Part shown: positions 24,428-36,467 of the stretch, one piece after another | Layout of the letters: the number at the start of each line of letters is the position of its first letter | Position numbering within the stretch: the first letter of the stretch is position 1 | Assembly: GCF_921293095.1 (NCBI RefSeq) | Contig: NC_060252.1 | Location: 7,564,001 to 7,628,000 of the forward strand | Length of the DNA stretch: 64,000 bases | Direction of reading: 5' to 3' | Source: Ischnura elegans | Taxonomy: Eukaryota; Arthropoda; Insecta; Odonata; Coenagrionidae | Notes under the pieces: generated by a model | The model's database searches: none | Seen by the model: the letters and a program-made list of their open reading frames with translations, nothing else | What the model was told of the DNA's origin: nothing | Translations under genes and position numbers: made by a program

Positions 24428-27400
24428 ATCATATAACCATGACAATAAAGCATGGTCGCCCTTTAAAACTAGATTTCGAGCTAATCCGAGGATATCCCCG
24501 TGCACTAAACCAAAAATCTATGGTAAAAGTTTCACAACAGTAATTTATTTCATCTATATTGCTTTTATTTTCCAAATAAAATATTTTCTCTACGTCAAAA
24601 ATTAATTGAATTTACTCATATGAAAAACAATTACTTCTTATATAATGCCCTGATTTGCTTTGCCATGTGGATAATTATTTACACAAATTGTAAACAATTT
24701 ATTTAATGCGCAAAAACTTAGCAGGCCTATATGATATTGTAATAAATCAATTAATACGTTAAAATTGAATGTCTCTTAGCTATAGATTTGTGCAATTGAT
24801 CTATGATGGTAATTTTTCTTTAAATAACCTACCTTATATTCCATGACCTAGTTCTAATGTTGCACAACCGATGAATTCATTGAATATAAACGTAAAAAAA
24901 CTTGACAGTGTATCAATTTGTCCCTGGGGTACCTATCTTCCGTTTCAAGCTATGCCGCATGCGCAAAGGCCGAAGTTTGCTCTTTCACGCCCATCCGATC
25001 TTTATGACGAGTTACGGTGTTACGGCTCTCGGAAATGAAAAGGAGTACGGGACCAAACGTGGAAGCTAAGCGGGAGAGACTCGGGGGGGACGGCGACAGG
25101 ACGAGTGCCATTGGTCAGTTTATTTTGACCGTTGGTCAGTTTTATGGTTTAAAATTCCCAACCCACCCTCCCTCCACCCCACCTTCTCAAATGTTTGCGA
25201 GTGTGCAATTTTGTATTTACATATATTGGTATGGTTAATTTCTTGGTTTAGTCTTGATAATGCTGCAGTGCAGCGAAACATGTCGACTGTAGTTTAATAA
25301 ATTTTTATGTGAAAAGTGCAAAGTACTTCACTTCATATCTCATATAGGATCTCCACAAAGTATCTGCCTCATCCAACAAATTCATTCCCTTCCATTAACG
25401 CACATGGAATAAACGCACTCAGTTACAGACACACACTTTCGAAAGACATGAAAGGTTAAGTCCAAATATCCAAAGTCTAAAGAGAAGACAAACCTCGCCG
25501 CGGATCGCGAAAAAGAAAAGCACTCCAACAGCCAAACTTGTTCGTGGACATGAGTTTCCTCAACGCATTGCATCCGCTAGGGCTTTTGCTCCTGGAGTTT
25601 GACTCCCATTTCGCATTCGTCGGCTCTTGGTGGCATTAAGACAAAGGATGCAATTTACCCTGACGAGTGTTGTCCCTCCAAGTTTCTACCGACCCGGCCC
25701 CACCAGTAAAATGGGACCCGCGGGTGACTACACATTATTGACAACGATAGTTGGTTCTGATTCATTGGTCAAGAGGTCTAAACCACCTTGGCTGAAAAAT
25801 ATTTCGGATTTAAAAACTTCAAAAAGGAAAAAATGAAATTCTACACACTTACATACATGTTTCATTGAGCAAAACAATCGATTCAGACGTATAATTCTCC
25901 GAAGAAAATCATCCTGTAAATGACAAAATGTGAAGGCTACGAAAGCCACATAGCTCAAAGTTGGGTAGGCGGTTCATAGGATTAAAAAAATTAGAAATAA
26001 AAGAAAAAATTCGGGAGAAAAAACCAGAGTGAAAAGAAATTGCGATAAAAGCACCTCAAAAAACAAAAAATGTGCCGTGCTGAGAGGTGATTAATGAAGT
26101 AAGAAAATTAATTCGAATGGGAAATCTTTCGCGCGAAAAAAAAAACTGGAAAAAACGAAAAGGGAAATAAAAACACTGAGATGAGTGATGAGTGATGATA
26201 AGTATAGTGATTCGATAAGAAAAAAATTACTCCTGATAATAAATTCAAGGTATAGCTTTTGAAAGTGGTGCATTGTGTAGGAAAATCAATTCCGATGGAA
26301 AATATTTCCAACGAAGCGTAGCTCGAAATTAAAAATAAATCGCAGAGATGAATATTTACAATAGGGTGGTTTCCTATTATTTTTTCATTGCCTAAATGGA
26401 AAGATTATTACCCCTAGAGTACGTATTTCACCCTTTTTGATTTTTAAATGATGATATCTATTTTTCGCGATTAAATGAAAAGTGAAAATTTTCAAGCGTG
26501 GGACGGCCAAGTATGAATGCTGGGAAAAGACCGTGTGACGTCATTCTGGTTCCCGCTGCCGCCGTGGGAGGTGACATTGGGGCAAGCAGAGTACCCTGCT
26601 AGCAGGTAGCGCTTAAATGAGGGCTATTAATACCGTATCAAGCAAAGGAAACTTTCCGAACATAGGCAGTTTTAATGGGTAATTATTAAGAGGTGTTTCC
26701 CTGAAGTCTGTGCCTCATGCATGCATTGGTAATCTCAGACGATGTAAAACTCGAATCTACTCCTATAGAAACTAGGTCCCTGTGACGTCACATGGAGTGG
26801 CATCGCATGGGCGCCAATCTGGCCTTTTTCAAATGCAGTTAAAATTGACCATTGCCATTCGTCTAAACCGGTATTTCTAATACCAAATAATTTGTATATT
26901 ATGAATACACTAATGGTGGGTAACGAATCGCAATAAATACCTTTCATTTTCTTTGATGAATGGAACTACCCCATTGTCACGAAAAAATAGATTGCACATC
27001 ACCTCGAAAAGAATGGTTCAAAAATAGTAATAATGGAATTAATTCTTCTTTTGCTCCATAATTAACTATAGACATAGTATTAATGTAAATAATGATCTTA
27101 TTAATTTCAATTTTATACACGTCGTGGTTGTCTCTTTGATTGATTCATCTTATCCTGTAACTAATCAACAACACTTGGCCCTTGGCAACCCTTTCGCTCA
27201 TTTCTTTTAATTTAAATTAGCAATTGGTTAATTCATTAACTTCAACAAATAATAATCAATAGTGATTGTATGAGGTTCAGGAGTATATTTCATTTCTTTT
27301 GTCTTTTTATCAAACAAACTGATTTTTTTCCACCCATGGACCACTTTTCCAAGTGATTTTTTTTTGCCTTTGTTAATTTTTATTTTTTTTTAATCTTAAA

Positions 27401-27753
27401 TATTTTCCAGTCAAGTCGTTTTCCAACACTATTCCACCTCTTGTAAGTGTATATCATCCCCACTTTTTATTTCGAAAGTTTTTTTTTCCAATGGAGGTAC
27501 TAAATAAATGTGAAATATGTGCTGAAGAAGAGGAAATCTCTGCCATTTCTCCACACTACCTCCCTTTCGTAATTAGAAAAGTGACCAAATTTTTTTCCGA
27601 CACATAAGTCCCATTATTCAATTAAACTAATGATTTATTTTTACATTTTAAAAAGAACTCGAGCCTAAATTCTCCATTCCTGCTGGGAAATTTTCACATA
27701 AAAATTATTTTGCATCATTTAAACCCACCATTAGTATTTTAGTTAAAACGCAA
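24428..27753. other. Non-coding stretch with one hammerhead-like motif
   Basis: No gene is recognised. It holds the motif at 25252-25290 (separate entry) and TGACGTCA sites near 26536 and 26782. Purine-rich DNA at 25970-26350 gives meaningless antisense frames, and a T-rich block spans 27300-27490. Confidence 0.5.
25252..25290 (+). ncRNA. Hammerhead-ribozyme-like motif
   Basis: The order CTTGATAAT, a perfect five-base-pair hairpin GCTGC-AGT-GCAGC (25262-25274), then GAAACATGTC matches the hammerhead plan: a CUGAUGA box, stem II, GAAA, stem III. The first box is imperfect (TTGATAA), so cleavage activity is doubtful. Such motifs occur in terminal repeats of Penelope-like elements, and a retroelement terminus followed by an A/T-rich tail is a reasonable reading. 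Confidence 0.4.
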
Positions 27754-27755
27754 TA

Positions 27756-28338
27756 CAGTGGAACCTCGTTAAAGCGAGTACAGGCTATAGCGACACTCCC
27801 GCTATTACGAGAGATAGCCGATGCACCGTCAATTGACCCTATAATAAGCGTGTTAAAAAATTCGTTTTTACGAGACCCTTTCGACGTCGGCTCTCGCCAT
27901 AGCGAGGGTTTCACCGCCGGAAGACTTTCATCAAGACTCCTTAACCTCTGTAACTGCTAGCGATCTGTTAGAAATGAAGTTAATGGAGTGCTCAGTCTCA
28001 AATTTATGTGGTAAACTGTCGTTTGAAAAATATAATGATTGACGAAACAATGCTTTGCATGATTTTTATTCAGTGCGGTGCTTATAAATTGTTTGAATAG
28101 TTAGTCGTTATTTGAGTAAGGAAATTTAGTGATGCAAAAAAACATCGCCTTTCGTCTGGATTTATGCTTACGTTTATCGGATAGATATTTATCTGTCGCC
28201 GCATCACTCCTGCTCCTGTATATCTGTTCGCAACAGGTATATTGGCTATTATTTGCTCCACCTCCGGTAAAGCGACAATTCGCTATAGCGAGTGTTTATT
28301 AGTGCACCGTGGGGTGTCGTTATATCGAGGTTGCACTG
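27756..28338. mobile_element. pogo/Tigger-like MITE, 583 bp, TA duplication
   Basis: The left end CAGTGGAACCTCGTTAAAGC and the reverse complement of the right end CAGTGCAACCTCGATATAAC match at 16 of 20 positions. TA flanks both ends (27754-27755 and 28339-28340). CAGT(N)GAACCTCG is the familiar pogo/Tigger terminus. Phrases such as GCTATAGCGA recur near both ends. No transposase frame survives. Confidence 0.8.
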
Positions 28339-28682
28339 TAGTCATTTCATTCAGTATTTAAGTTAAACGTAGTGTTCATCTCTTTTCCTCCATTGAAGCT
28401 TGTTAGTTCTTATGTAGTTTCCGGATTTCAGTCGAAAAACATTGAACAAAGTCCACTTTTTTTACCTACTACATACACACTTTCAAAGTTGAGGCAAAAA
28501 TATTATAATGTTGATTATTATTTCTTGAGGGTCCCTTTTTTATTTAAAAATCATGTTAAGCTAATTTATGAAACATTATTAATACAATATATTAATACAA
28601 TTGTATGATTATTAAGAATAGATTGAAAATATTCTGGCAATTTAGGTTGTAATCATCTCTCCCAATATCTTATTGTAAACGG

Positions 28683-29500
28683 GAGTGTCTGGCCAATCGA
28701 AGCAGAATAATACACAAAGCATAATTCATCCGTTTTTCAGGGAATTATTACAAAATTCACGGTTAATATTACGTGATTACTGCGATACATAAGAATTTTA
28801 AAACACCAAAAATTACTTCCACACTTATAAATAATATTACATTTATGTATTTGCAAGGACAAGGAATAGGCTAGTTAGCACACACTGTGTTTAAAATTTG
28901 AATTCATTAACCTGTCAACGCCCACGGGTGCCATATGGCACCCAGTGCAGTGCTGAGCCAATACTCCTGCAATGCATTTAATATGTGAATTTTAGTGTAC
29001 ATTTTTGTGCACATACTTAGTAGAAGGTTTCCTCTATTATTCAGTCGTTCACTGTGTTGAGCTCATATATGTATATCATATTTTTTTAAAGTGAAATATG
29101 TGTGAATTTAAATAAACTGTGGGTGCTGACGCATTAAATGCAAGCCAAGACACTGCTTCAAACTGATAAGTCAATGTTGACATCACCTGGAATTCTATTT
29201 TTCATACTTTTGAATCTTAATTGAGTCAAGAGTGCTAGAAATTTCAATTCTGTTTTCTTGTCTGACATTCCACGTTTCCAAGCAGATTTAAAAACTGAAT
29301 TTAAAAATATGACAAACACATTTTAGGCCATAAAATGGGCGTTGAACTGGTAAAATTTTATGTGAAATGAAATTGAAATAAAATATTTTGAAATTCCTGT
29401 TAGTAGCAAAAATTCATGAGTAGTTAATGCGTAATTCCTGGGACAAAACATTCACATCCAATTTGCGATTTTCCCAGGCAATTGATGCCTTGTGTATAGC
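28683..29500 (+). repeat. Dispersed repeat, copy A
   Basis: The stretch is strongly similar, in the same orientation, to 47765-48330. Shared stretches include CACAAAGCATAATTCATCCG, ACAAGGACAAGGAATAGG and TTGTCTGACATTCCACGTTT. Copy A alone carries an extra insertion at 28911-29133. No coding capacity is evident; it is probably a transposon of unknown class. Confidence 0.8.
28911..29133 (+). mobile_element. TTAA-flanked piggyBac-like MITE, 223 bp
   Basis: TTAA lies directly on both sides (28907-28910 and 29134-29137). The ends CCTGTCAACGCCCACGG and (reverse complement) TGCGTCAGCACCCACAG are imperfect inverted repeats. Just inside the left end is a perfect 18-base palindrome, GGGTGCCATATGGCACCC. 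The related repeat at 47.8-48.3 kb lacks this segment at the homologous point, giving an empty site. Confidence 0.75.
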
Positions 29501-30294
29501 TAATACAAAATATGTTTCACGTATGCATTTCCACTTGAGGGGGAAGGAATGTTGAAATACATAAACATGAGCACGTTGTTTTACAAGAATAGAATTTTAT
29601 ATAAAAATAACTCTGTGTAGCAACAAACGTACATATCATTTGCACTGGGTACATTTGAGTTGTTTTCCCTTTGAAACAATTTGTCAACTACACAACATTG
29701 AACGGTATCTTGACCGCTGCGTGAAGGAGTCTTCTTCACTTATAATGCTGTGCCGAATCTATTAGCTGGCTGTGCACACTCCATAGGTTCTGAAACACAG
29801 AAAGTGATCGTATACTTTAAACATGGCATACAAAATTGCATCAAGCATTTGTTAGCAACAATGTCAACCACCAAATCTACAGTTTAGGTCTATACTATGT
29901 AGAATTCTTTAATATTCATTTCAAATGAGTATTTAATATTAACTAATCGTGGTTTCAATTCAACGCAATGCATTTCACCATTACTAGTGTAGTAGGGTTC
30001 GTTGAAATTAGTAGGTTACTGATACTGTTGTTACATAAATACAGTATATTAAATATTGATTAAAAAACTGAAAGATAGCTTGACACTCAGAAGTTATAAA
30101 ATGAAAATGAATGCAAACCAAAAACTACAGTAAAGTACTAGAATGAGATAAATTACAAAATTTCAACATTAATTACTGAGAATTACTATTCTCAATTGAG
30201 CTTAAATTAATGAAAGGTATATTAACCATATTTTAGTCTCACTAAACTTTAAATACAACAACTGATTAAATGTTTTATCACGTTCATGCTATCA

Positions 30295-30641
30295 CAGGGT
30301 TGTTACAAGATTACCGAATCCAAAGTCTCAGACTTTCCTGGGTCTCTATCCATAGGGCTTCCTTCCTTTCAGTTGCCATGGCTTCAACACTCTCTCTTTT
30401 CTATATTTACGCAAAATTTTCCAAAAGTGAGAGTAAATACATAAGATACAAAATTCTTTCCTATTGTAGGCATTGGGCAACTTCTGAAAAATCTCTGCCA
30501 ATGCTGGGCTCAGGTAGTCACATTGTTGGAAGCCAACACAGTATGTAGCCACCACAACATCCCTGGCATAAATTTTCCCTGATGCAGTGTTAAGATGATC
30601 TAACTTTCCTCCCCTGATTTCCCTCACTTGTAACAACCCCG
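30295..30641. mobile_element. Possible small inverted-repeat element
   Basis: CAGGGTTGTTACAAG at 30295-30309 and the reverse complement of the right end CGGGGTTGTTACAAG (30627-30641) match at 14 of 15 positions. CAGGG recalls hAT termini, but no 8-bp flanking duplication is visible. Between them, on the minus strand, lies an open frame that starts just outside (30648-30346, 100 codons) with a non-repetitive make-up (TASGKIYARDVVVATYCVGF). I do not recognise it; it might be a relic of a captured or transposase-derived sequence. Confidence 0.35.
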
Positions 30642-31189
30642 TAGACATACTATAAACTATGCATCAGTGTAAAGCAAATTTAATATTTGACTGCAGAGAA
30701 AATATTTTCTCAAATGCGCATGCGGTTAGCACTAAGCCAAGAAACGAATCAGCAATATATGTAACTCCAAAAATTAAAGCTAGTTCTACATAAAAATAAA
30801 ATTATGACACACACAATAGACAATGGACCAACTACCAGCCCCCCCCTTAGTCAGTACTAACGGGAATCACTGGAACAGTGGGACCCAACACATATCACTA
30901 ACATCCGTCAAATTAACTTTCCATAAACATAGTACTTCAATCACCCAGAAAACCCTAGATGCATTCATAAAACTACATCACTCACTCACTGATTCAACAC
31001 AAACGTTTGTTTGATAGGTGAGGACCGAGCTCTTCCCAGACTAACCCACAGCATTTGAATTTTACTCACGCTCCTGATAGTTTTCAAGCATATAAATGCA
31101 TACAATCGACGTAACTTGAAACACCAAATGCACGTATGCAGCTAACTCAAAATGCGCAACGTTATGCTTTCAAAGCGAGGCCATCTCCA

Positions 31190-31320
31190 TTCAGGCTAGT
31201 CCTTTACCCTAGGGCCACCTCGCACTTGGAGGATACTTTTGCAAGGGGGTGTCTTAAGGCTTCATCAGAGATTTGAACCAGGAATTTTCAATCAGTAGGT
31301 ATCCTTGCACCCTCTAAAAA
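31190..31320 (-). repeat. tRNA-like SINE remnant
   Basis: The minus strand contains TGGTTCAAATCTCTG, a Pol III B-box match, downstream of a weak A-box-like stretch. Plus-strand sequence just before it (31015-31075) resembles 48378-48440, which also precedes a B-box-like sequence, so the two are probably copies of one family. Confidence 0.35.
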
Positions 31321-31603
31321 GAACACTCAGATATACGTCAACATAAAAAATTTGACCACAATTCCAAGCTGTTCCTACAATTCCTAGCCTACCAATTCAT
31401 GGCAAAGTGATAAATCATGAGAAAGCTGAGTTGTTACTTAGGAAAGATATAAAATTAAAGCAACAACAATCTCTAAAATACAGTCATTACTGTGTTTGAC
31501 TCTATTAAGAAAGAATTTATACATGTTATTTTCATTGCTTTTTAGATGCATTTCATGCCAAAAAATATCAGTGTTCATTTCCAGTTATGTACTTGTGTAC
31601 ATA

Positions 31604-32385
31604 CAAAGTGTTTTCAGAAAATAAAGAGAACTTAATTTTCAAATTTCTAGCAAGTTTCGAAAGTCTGATTGTCAAAAAAATTTTTTTGCCTGAACACATC
31701 GATACCTCCACTGCACAAGTGCTCAACAATCGCCCACCAGACAAAACCCACTCATCTAGGGGCGCAACAATACGCATGCACTCAGCTGGCTGTAGCTGAA
31801 GCACAAATGCTCACCTTCAGAGCTTGGAGATTAGAAGACATGCGCTCAGCTGGCCACTGCCAGCTGAGCGCATGAATATTGTTGCGCTCCTAGATGTGGG
31901 TTTAATCAAGTGAGCAATTGTTGAGTGCTTGTACATTGGATGTATCGACATGCCTCTGGAGTGTGATAAAATTTTCAGCTGCATTCATTATTTAGTTTGT
32001 CTATGATAGCCGCTAAATTTTATGAGACGTTTTTTTATGAGCTTGGCAATTTCTGGCTCACACTTTTTTGTGATTTTTTGGCCAAAATCAATAGTGTAAC
32101 AATGCCCCAGTCTCCAAATTTTCCAGACATGGCTTTGCATGATTTTTTATTTCCAAAAATAAAGAGAACCTTGAAGGGCCATCGTTTTTATTAGCATAGA
32201 TGTATGGTGTGAAGAGAAATCACAGGCAGAGGTAAAGGCTGATTGATTTTGAGAAGTGTTTCGAGGATTGGAAGAAGTGCTGAAAAAAGTGAGTAATATA
32301 CAATGACTATTTTGAAGCCGAAAAAATTAATCTAAATATTTTTCTCAAAAAATTAAAGTTCCCATTATTTTCTGAACAAACTTTG
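31604..32385 (+). mobile_element. mariner-type transposon remnant
   Basis: The ends are inverted repeats: CAAAGTGTTTTCAGAAAATA on the left and CAAAGTTTGTTCAGAAAATA as the reverse complement of the right. TA flanks both (31602-31603, 32386-32387). The frame ending at 32194 reads PQSPNFPDMALHDFLFPKI and KRTLKGHRF, a decayed form of the mariner transposase catalytic-region signature. SVSRIGRSAEK-type tail residues follow out of frame. The length of 782 bp, against about 1.3 kb for a full mariner, plus stops show internal deletion. A large imperfect palindrome occupies 31690-31955. Confidence 0.85.
31690..31955. repeat. Imperfect palindrome inside the mariner remnant
   Basis: The left arm, from ACATCGATACCTCCACTGCA through GTGCTCAACAATC to CACTCAGCTGGCTG, reappears inverted on the right, ending near 31955. 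The arms share about 80-85 percent of bases by eye. It most likely arose by inverted duplication of the mariner 5' part. Confidence 0.6.
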
Positions 32386-35021
32386 TACACATATTTGGTG
32401 TTTAAAGTTACATATATATGACATATTTCAAATACTTATACACCTCAGTTCAAAAGCCTTCTTTTCTTTTCATTTTCCTTCTGAATGGCTTCACACCCTA
32501 AGAGCCACATGCCAATTGAGGTGGTGCTCACAGGCTACGTCGATTTGAAGATGTAGATGCAGACGCACAGAGTCAACTCCACTTTGCAAGAATCCTCTCA
32601 TTCTATACGCTTTTCAGACTATGGGTATGATCTCGTGTTCCATTTTGATGCATGAAATAATATGCATAACACAACATACTACACAGTATTTTTGCAATTA
32701 GGCTTTTGAGTAACAATTGGAAGAATATTTTATACCTATTTACTGATTGTAAATATGTAACCAAATGAAATTAAATCATTACAATTCGCTAACCACATTC
32801 TAATATAGCTATATGCAACAAAGGATGAATACTATGTAGCAACTCGTACAATAAGGAAGCATTGGTTCAGAACGTGCAGTCAATGATTTCATGCTCATTA
32901 ATGCACTAAGCTCATGAATATGCAAACACTATGAGGAATATTATAGAACACTATGAATTGTAGCTATAAGCTTAATTACTATGAGAACTCAAAAGAAAAC
33001 CTTATAATTATGTAGCTAGGAATTCCAAAGACATCTTTTCACCTATAGCCTTACATTAACTGAAATCCATAATTTCACTGAATGACATGTGCATACCTTA
33101 CGTCGTATACAATATTTTACACTGGGTTTCAAAAGTACTTAAATATGTAGCATGTGTGAGTCTTGGCAAGCTCAAAGTACGTCAAATTCACAGGACAATT
33201 CACAACATAACCATCCCACTAGAGAAATCAATATTTTCACATGTAACCTTGTGGAATATCATTATGAAGTAATGATAAAAAGCAACTTTGTTTTAATCAC
33301 AAGACTTTTATTCCGTACTACTAGTACCAATGCCACTGCACCACCATCAGATACACCACTAGTATTAACACCAAGGACATCGATACTCAAGCCCATCGTA
33401 GTACCGAATAAAATTTTATAAACAAAAACAGAGCAGTTTTTATCATTATTACATTCAAGGATACTAGATAGATTGAGGAGAAATGAGTCTGTCCGGCAGA
33501 AGCCCAATTTTATTTTGTCACATTGGGTGCCCTTCAATCGGTTTCCAAAAATGTCCTCAGGGTGGTGATGGGAGCAGAGAGATCAATTTATTCTTAATAT
33601 TTACAATGCATAATACATGCCATCGCAAAGAATAGCAACAAAATGTTTTGAATTGGGTTGCTCACATCGTCATGAATTACATTTTGTTTAACAGCCCTAA
33701 TCATAGCTTATTTCTCTGTGAAATTTAGATCTCTTAGGCCGTCAGCAATGTAATTGACACCTTTTCTAAACCCATTTCCATGCATCATGACAATTGATTA
33801 ACTTTAGGAATGGACATTTATATCGCCAAGAAGAAATTTGCAGTATTTATTTGTGCCACAACAATTTTTGCTAGGGAAAAAGGATTTTTTTAATTCCAGG
33901 ACTTATAGTACTTTTAAAGTACCCTGGGTACCAAACACGAGCACTGTCGAGAACTGTCGCACAATTTTTATAAAGTTCTTATCTAGAATATTCATTTAAA
34001 GTAGCATATGTTCCATTCTCATGTTCATAAATGGAGAAGTTTTTGAAAATCAGCACCCCAATGAGAAACCATTTTCTGAGAGTAAAAAATCTTATTTCAT
34101 TCAAAGCAGGATAAAAAAGTTTCCAATGTAAGTACAACCTATGAATCACATTGAGGAAATGTATAAATAAATTTCCTATCATTTCCAGTGTATTTCATTA
34201 CCACCAATCAATGTAGTTAAAGAGGGGAAACACTTCAAACCATGGTTTGCCCATTTGTTCAAGGACAGTAGTGACCGACAGGAGAATTATGCATGGTAAT
34301 ACTCAGAAAAAAGTCTGCACACAGGCAGTCTTAAATGCAAAATCTTAAAAATTTCATTACACATATGTATTCATACAGCAGAACACGATCACACCACCAT
34401 GTATATTATTGACATTTTTAACCTCAAAAAAAATTCATACCTCCAACAATAAGAACCATCAACACTAAAATACATGCACCTTCCAACTACATTTATGTTT
34501 GGCTGAAATGCGATGCAATGTGAAAGGGACATTGGATGAGAGGAAACCAATAAGAAGCATGGAAATATAAAAAGCACTCCATCTCGTTCATCCCATTAAA
34601 TATCCCATTTTTTGGACCTCAAAAACACATCATCATTCACATTCCAACATTTCCAACACATTATTCACGGAATAACTGTGGAAATGCCTTACACACACCT
34701 TTACAGAATCAACTTTACGTGCACATAAAGAGGGAAAATTCCTCAGCGGAAAAATCATTTGCTATTTACTGGGATACAAACCCAAATGTCACTCCAGGTA
34801 TTCCACCACTTGAACTACAATAATAATGAATTAATAAATGTTGAGTGCATGAAGCAGAGAGGACAATTGTACAATTGAGTATGTATGAAATGGGGATCTT
34901 GGTAACTTGGTACCAATGGCCATGGGAGCATTTTCATCAGGACTACATAATTTATACACTTCCCTGAGTAGGGCAAACGATCGCTCAAACGCTAAGTGCC
35001 TGCTGGACAAATAATACAATA
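32386..35021. other. Non-coding stretch, low recognisability
   Basis: I see no gene or bounded repeat. Open frames are short and AT-driven. Confidence 0.5.
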
Positions 35022-35023
35022 TA

Positions 35024-35510
35024 CAGCACACTCCCGATTACATCCAAATGGGCTAATTAACGATGGCTAATGAGGGACGGAAACACGATTAATCGGAAAA
35101 CACGGATAACCTTAACTTTCACTTAAATATCTTACAATGTTCATAATTTACTAAAACAAACAATATTTTATTACATACATAGTTATTCTGTTATTTGAGA
35201 GTGCTTCCCGGACTCAATGAGAGCTTTCTTCGCCAGTTTTTCGATCTTTTTAGCGGAGCACAAACGCGCACTACGAGGCTTAGAAAACAGGAACACGGTA
35301 CTCCCGTGAATGCAGCTAGCTCATGATCGCTTCTGTTTTACGAAGAGGATTCTGACGAAATTAATAAGCCCGGTTTATCCCCACATTAATACAGTAATTC
35401 CGATGATTTTGCGTCTGATTTAATTATTTTTATTAATATCGCGGAAAAAATTGAGTAAGAGTAAAAATCATACACGGATAAACTGCAGCCGGATAATCGT
35501 GAGTATGCTG
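35024..35510. mobile_element. pogo/Tigger-like MITE, 487 bp, TA duplication
   Basis: The left end CAGCACACTCCCGATTACAT and the reverse complement of the right end CAGCATACTCACGATTATCC match at 15 of 20 positions, with TA on both sides (35022-35023, 35511-35512). The CAG(N)ATACTCCCGATTATCCG form is a familiar Tigger/pogo terminus. No transposase frame remains. Confidence 0.75.
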
Positions 35511-35959
35511 TATATTATAAGTATGCATAATTAGTGTGTAGAGTGCTGTGCTGCTGATTGAGGTGTCCAGGGTACAAAATCCCAGGTGAAGCCTTCAGGC
35601 ACCCTCAAAACAAAATCCTCAAAAGTACAAGGTGGCCCAGGGAAAGGAAATGGCCCCCAAAACCAGGAATTGACATGCCAGTGGATTAGTTAGCCGTGAG
35701 CTACGACCACACCTAACCAAGCCAACCCATTGGTTGAATCACTAAAAGATGCATATATGAAACGCACTGCATTGCCTTCTTTCCTTCTTTCTTAGGCAAT
35801 CATCTTCCTCTAATGCCAACAAAATCTGCAGAGGAAGAAGATAACTCAGAATGCATGAATTGCCATGAGAAAAAATTCCCCTGGACTGGGAATTTTTTCT
35901 CAAGGCAATTCATATATATATTTCACTGATGTTCATGTGGCAGGCTTCAAAATATTACT

Positions 35960-36050
35960 CATAATTCACTAGTTCAAGCGGTAGAACACCTGGCATGTAT
36001 TATTCAGGATAAGTACCTCAGTTCAAATCATCCCTGTATCAACAAATGAT
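35960..36050 (+). repeat. tRNA-like SINE or tRNA pseudogene
   Basis: TAGTTCAAGCGG fits the Pol III A box and CAGTTCAAATCATCC the B box, at a tRNA-like spacing of about 40 bases. No clean acceptor stem or anticodon arm could be folded by eye. It lies just downstream of the GNPDA stop codon on the opposite strand. Confidence 0.4.
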
Positions 36051-36404
36051 TTTTCCACCATAGACTTTTCCTAATTTTTTTCCCCACACTTAAAGATGAC
36101 ACTTGTTTACGTAAACAAATCACAAAAATGCCGCCATATCACAAAAAAACATCCAAAAAGGACAGAGAACCACTGGAAACAAAGCATATCCTTTGGTGGA
36201 ACATTAATATGAGTCAATCCGCATGATTGTGGACAGTATCACAGACGTAGTATGCCAAAGCAAGCTCCTTCGTAGGGAAAGCTGCATTAGGAGTGGGCAA
36301 AACAACACAAAAAACAGAAATTCAAGCCAAAGCGGACGATGTTGGCAATACAAAAAGTCATCAAGCTTGCAAATAAATGCAGATCAAACATATTACAATA
36401 CCAT

Positions 36405-36467
36405 TTAAGGTTCAATCTGCTCAGAACCTTCACCGACGATCAACTTTTTATGGACTGCATACAACTC
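36405..36467 (-). CDS. GNPDA: GNPDA final coding exon
   Basis: This small terminal exon encodes 20 residues ([20 protein letters not shown]) and a TAA stop. The acceptor TTATTGTGCACAG precedes it. It joins in phase to KYFK of exon 5, and the resulting KYFKEL matches the KYF(N/K)(E/G)L segment that closes the conserved fold in the family. The residues beyond are variable in the family, so this exon rests on splice sites, phase and the first few residues. A further alternative 3' exon cannot be excluded. Confidence 0.85.
   Translation of the reverse strand, partial: ELYAVHKKLIVGEGSEQIEP

Noticed and set aside
30346-30648. Alternative last exon of GNPDA
   Set aside because: It lacks an acceptor in the right phase and any resemblance to the family C-terminus; the exon at 36405-36467 fits well.
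35960-36050. Intact tRNA gene
   Set aside because: A and B boxes are present but no complete cloverleaf with acceptor stem and anticodon arm could be drawn.
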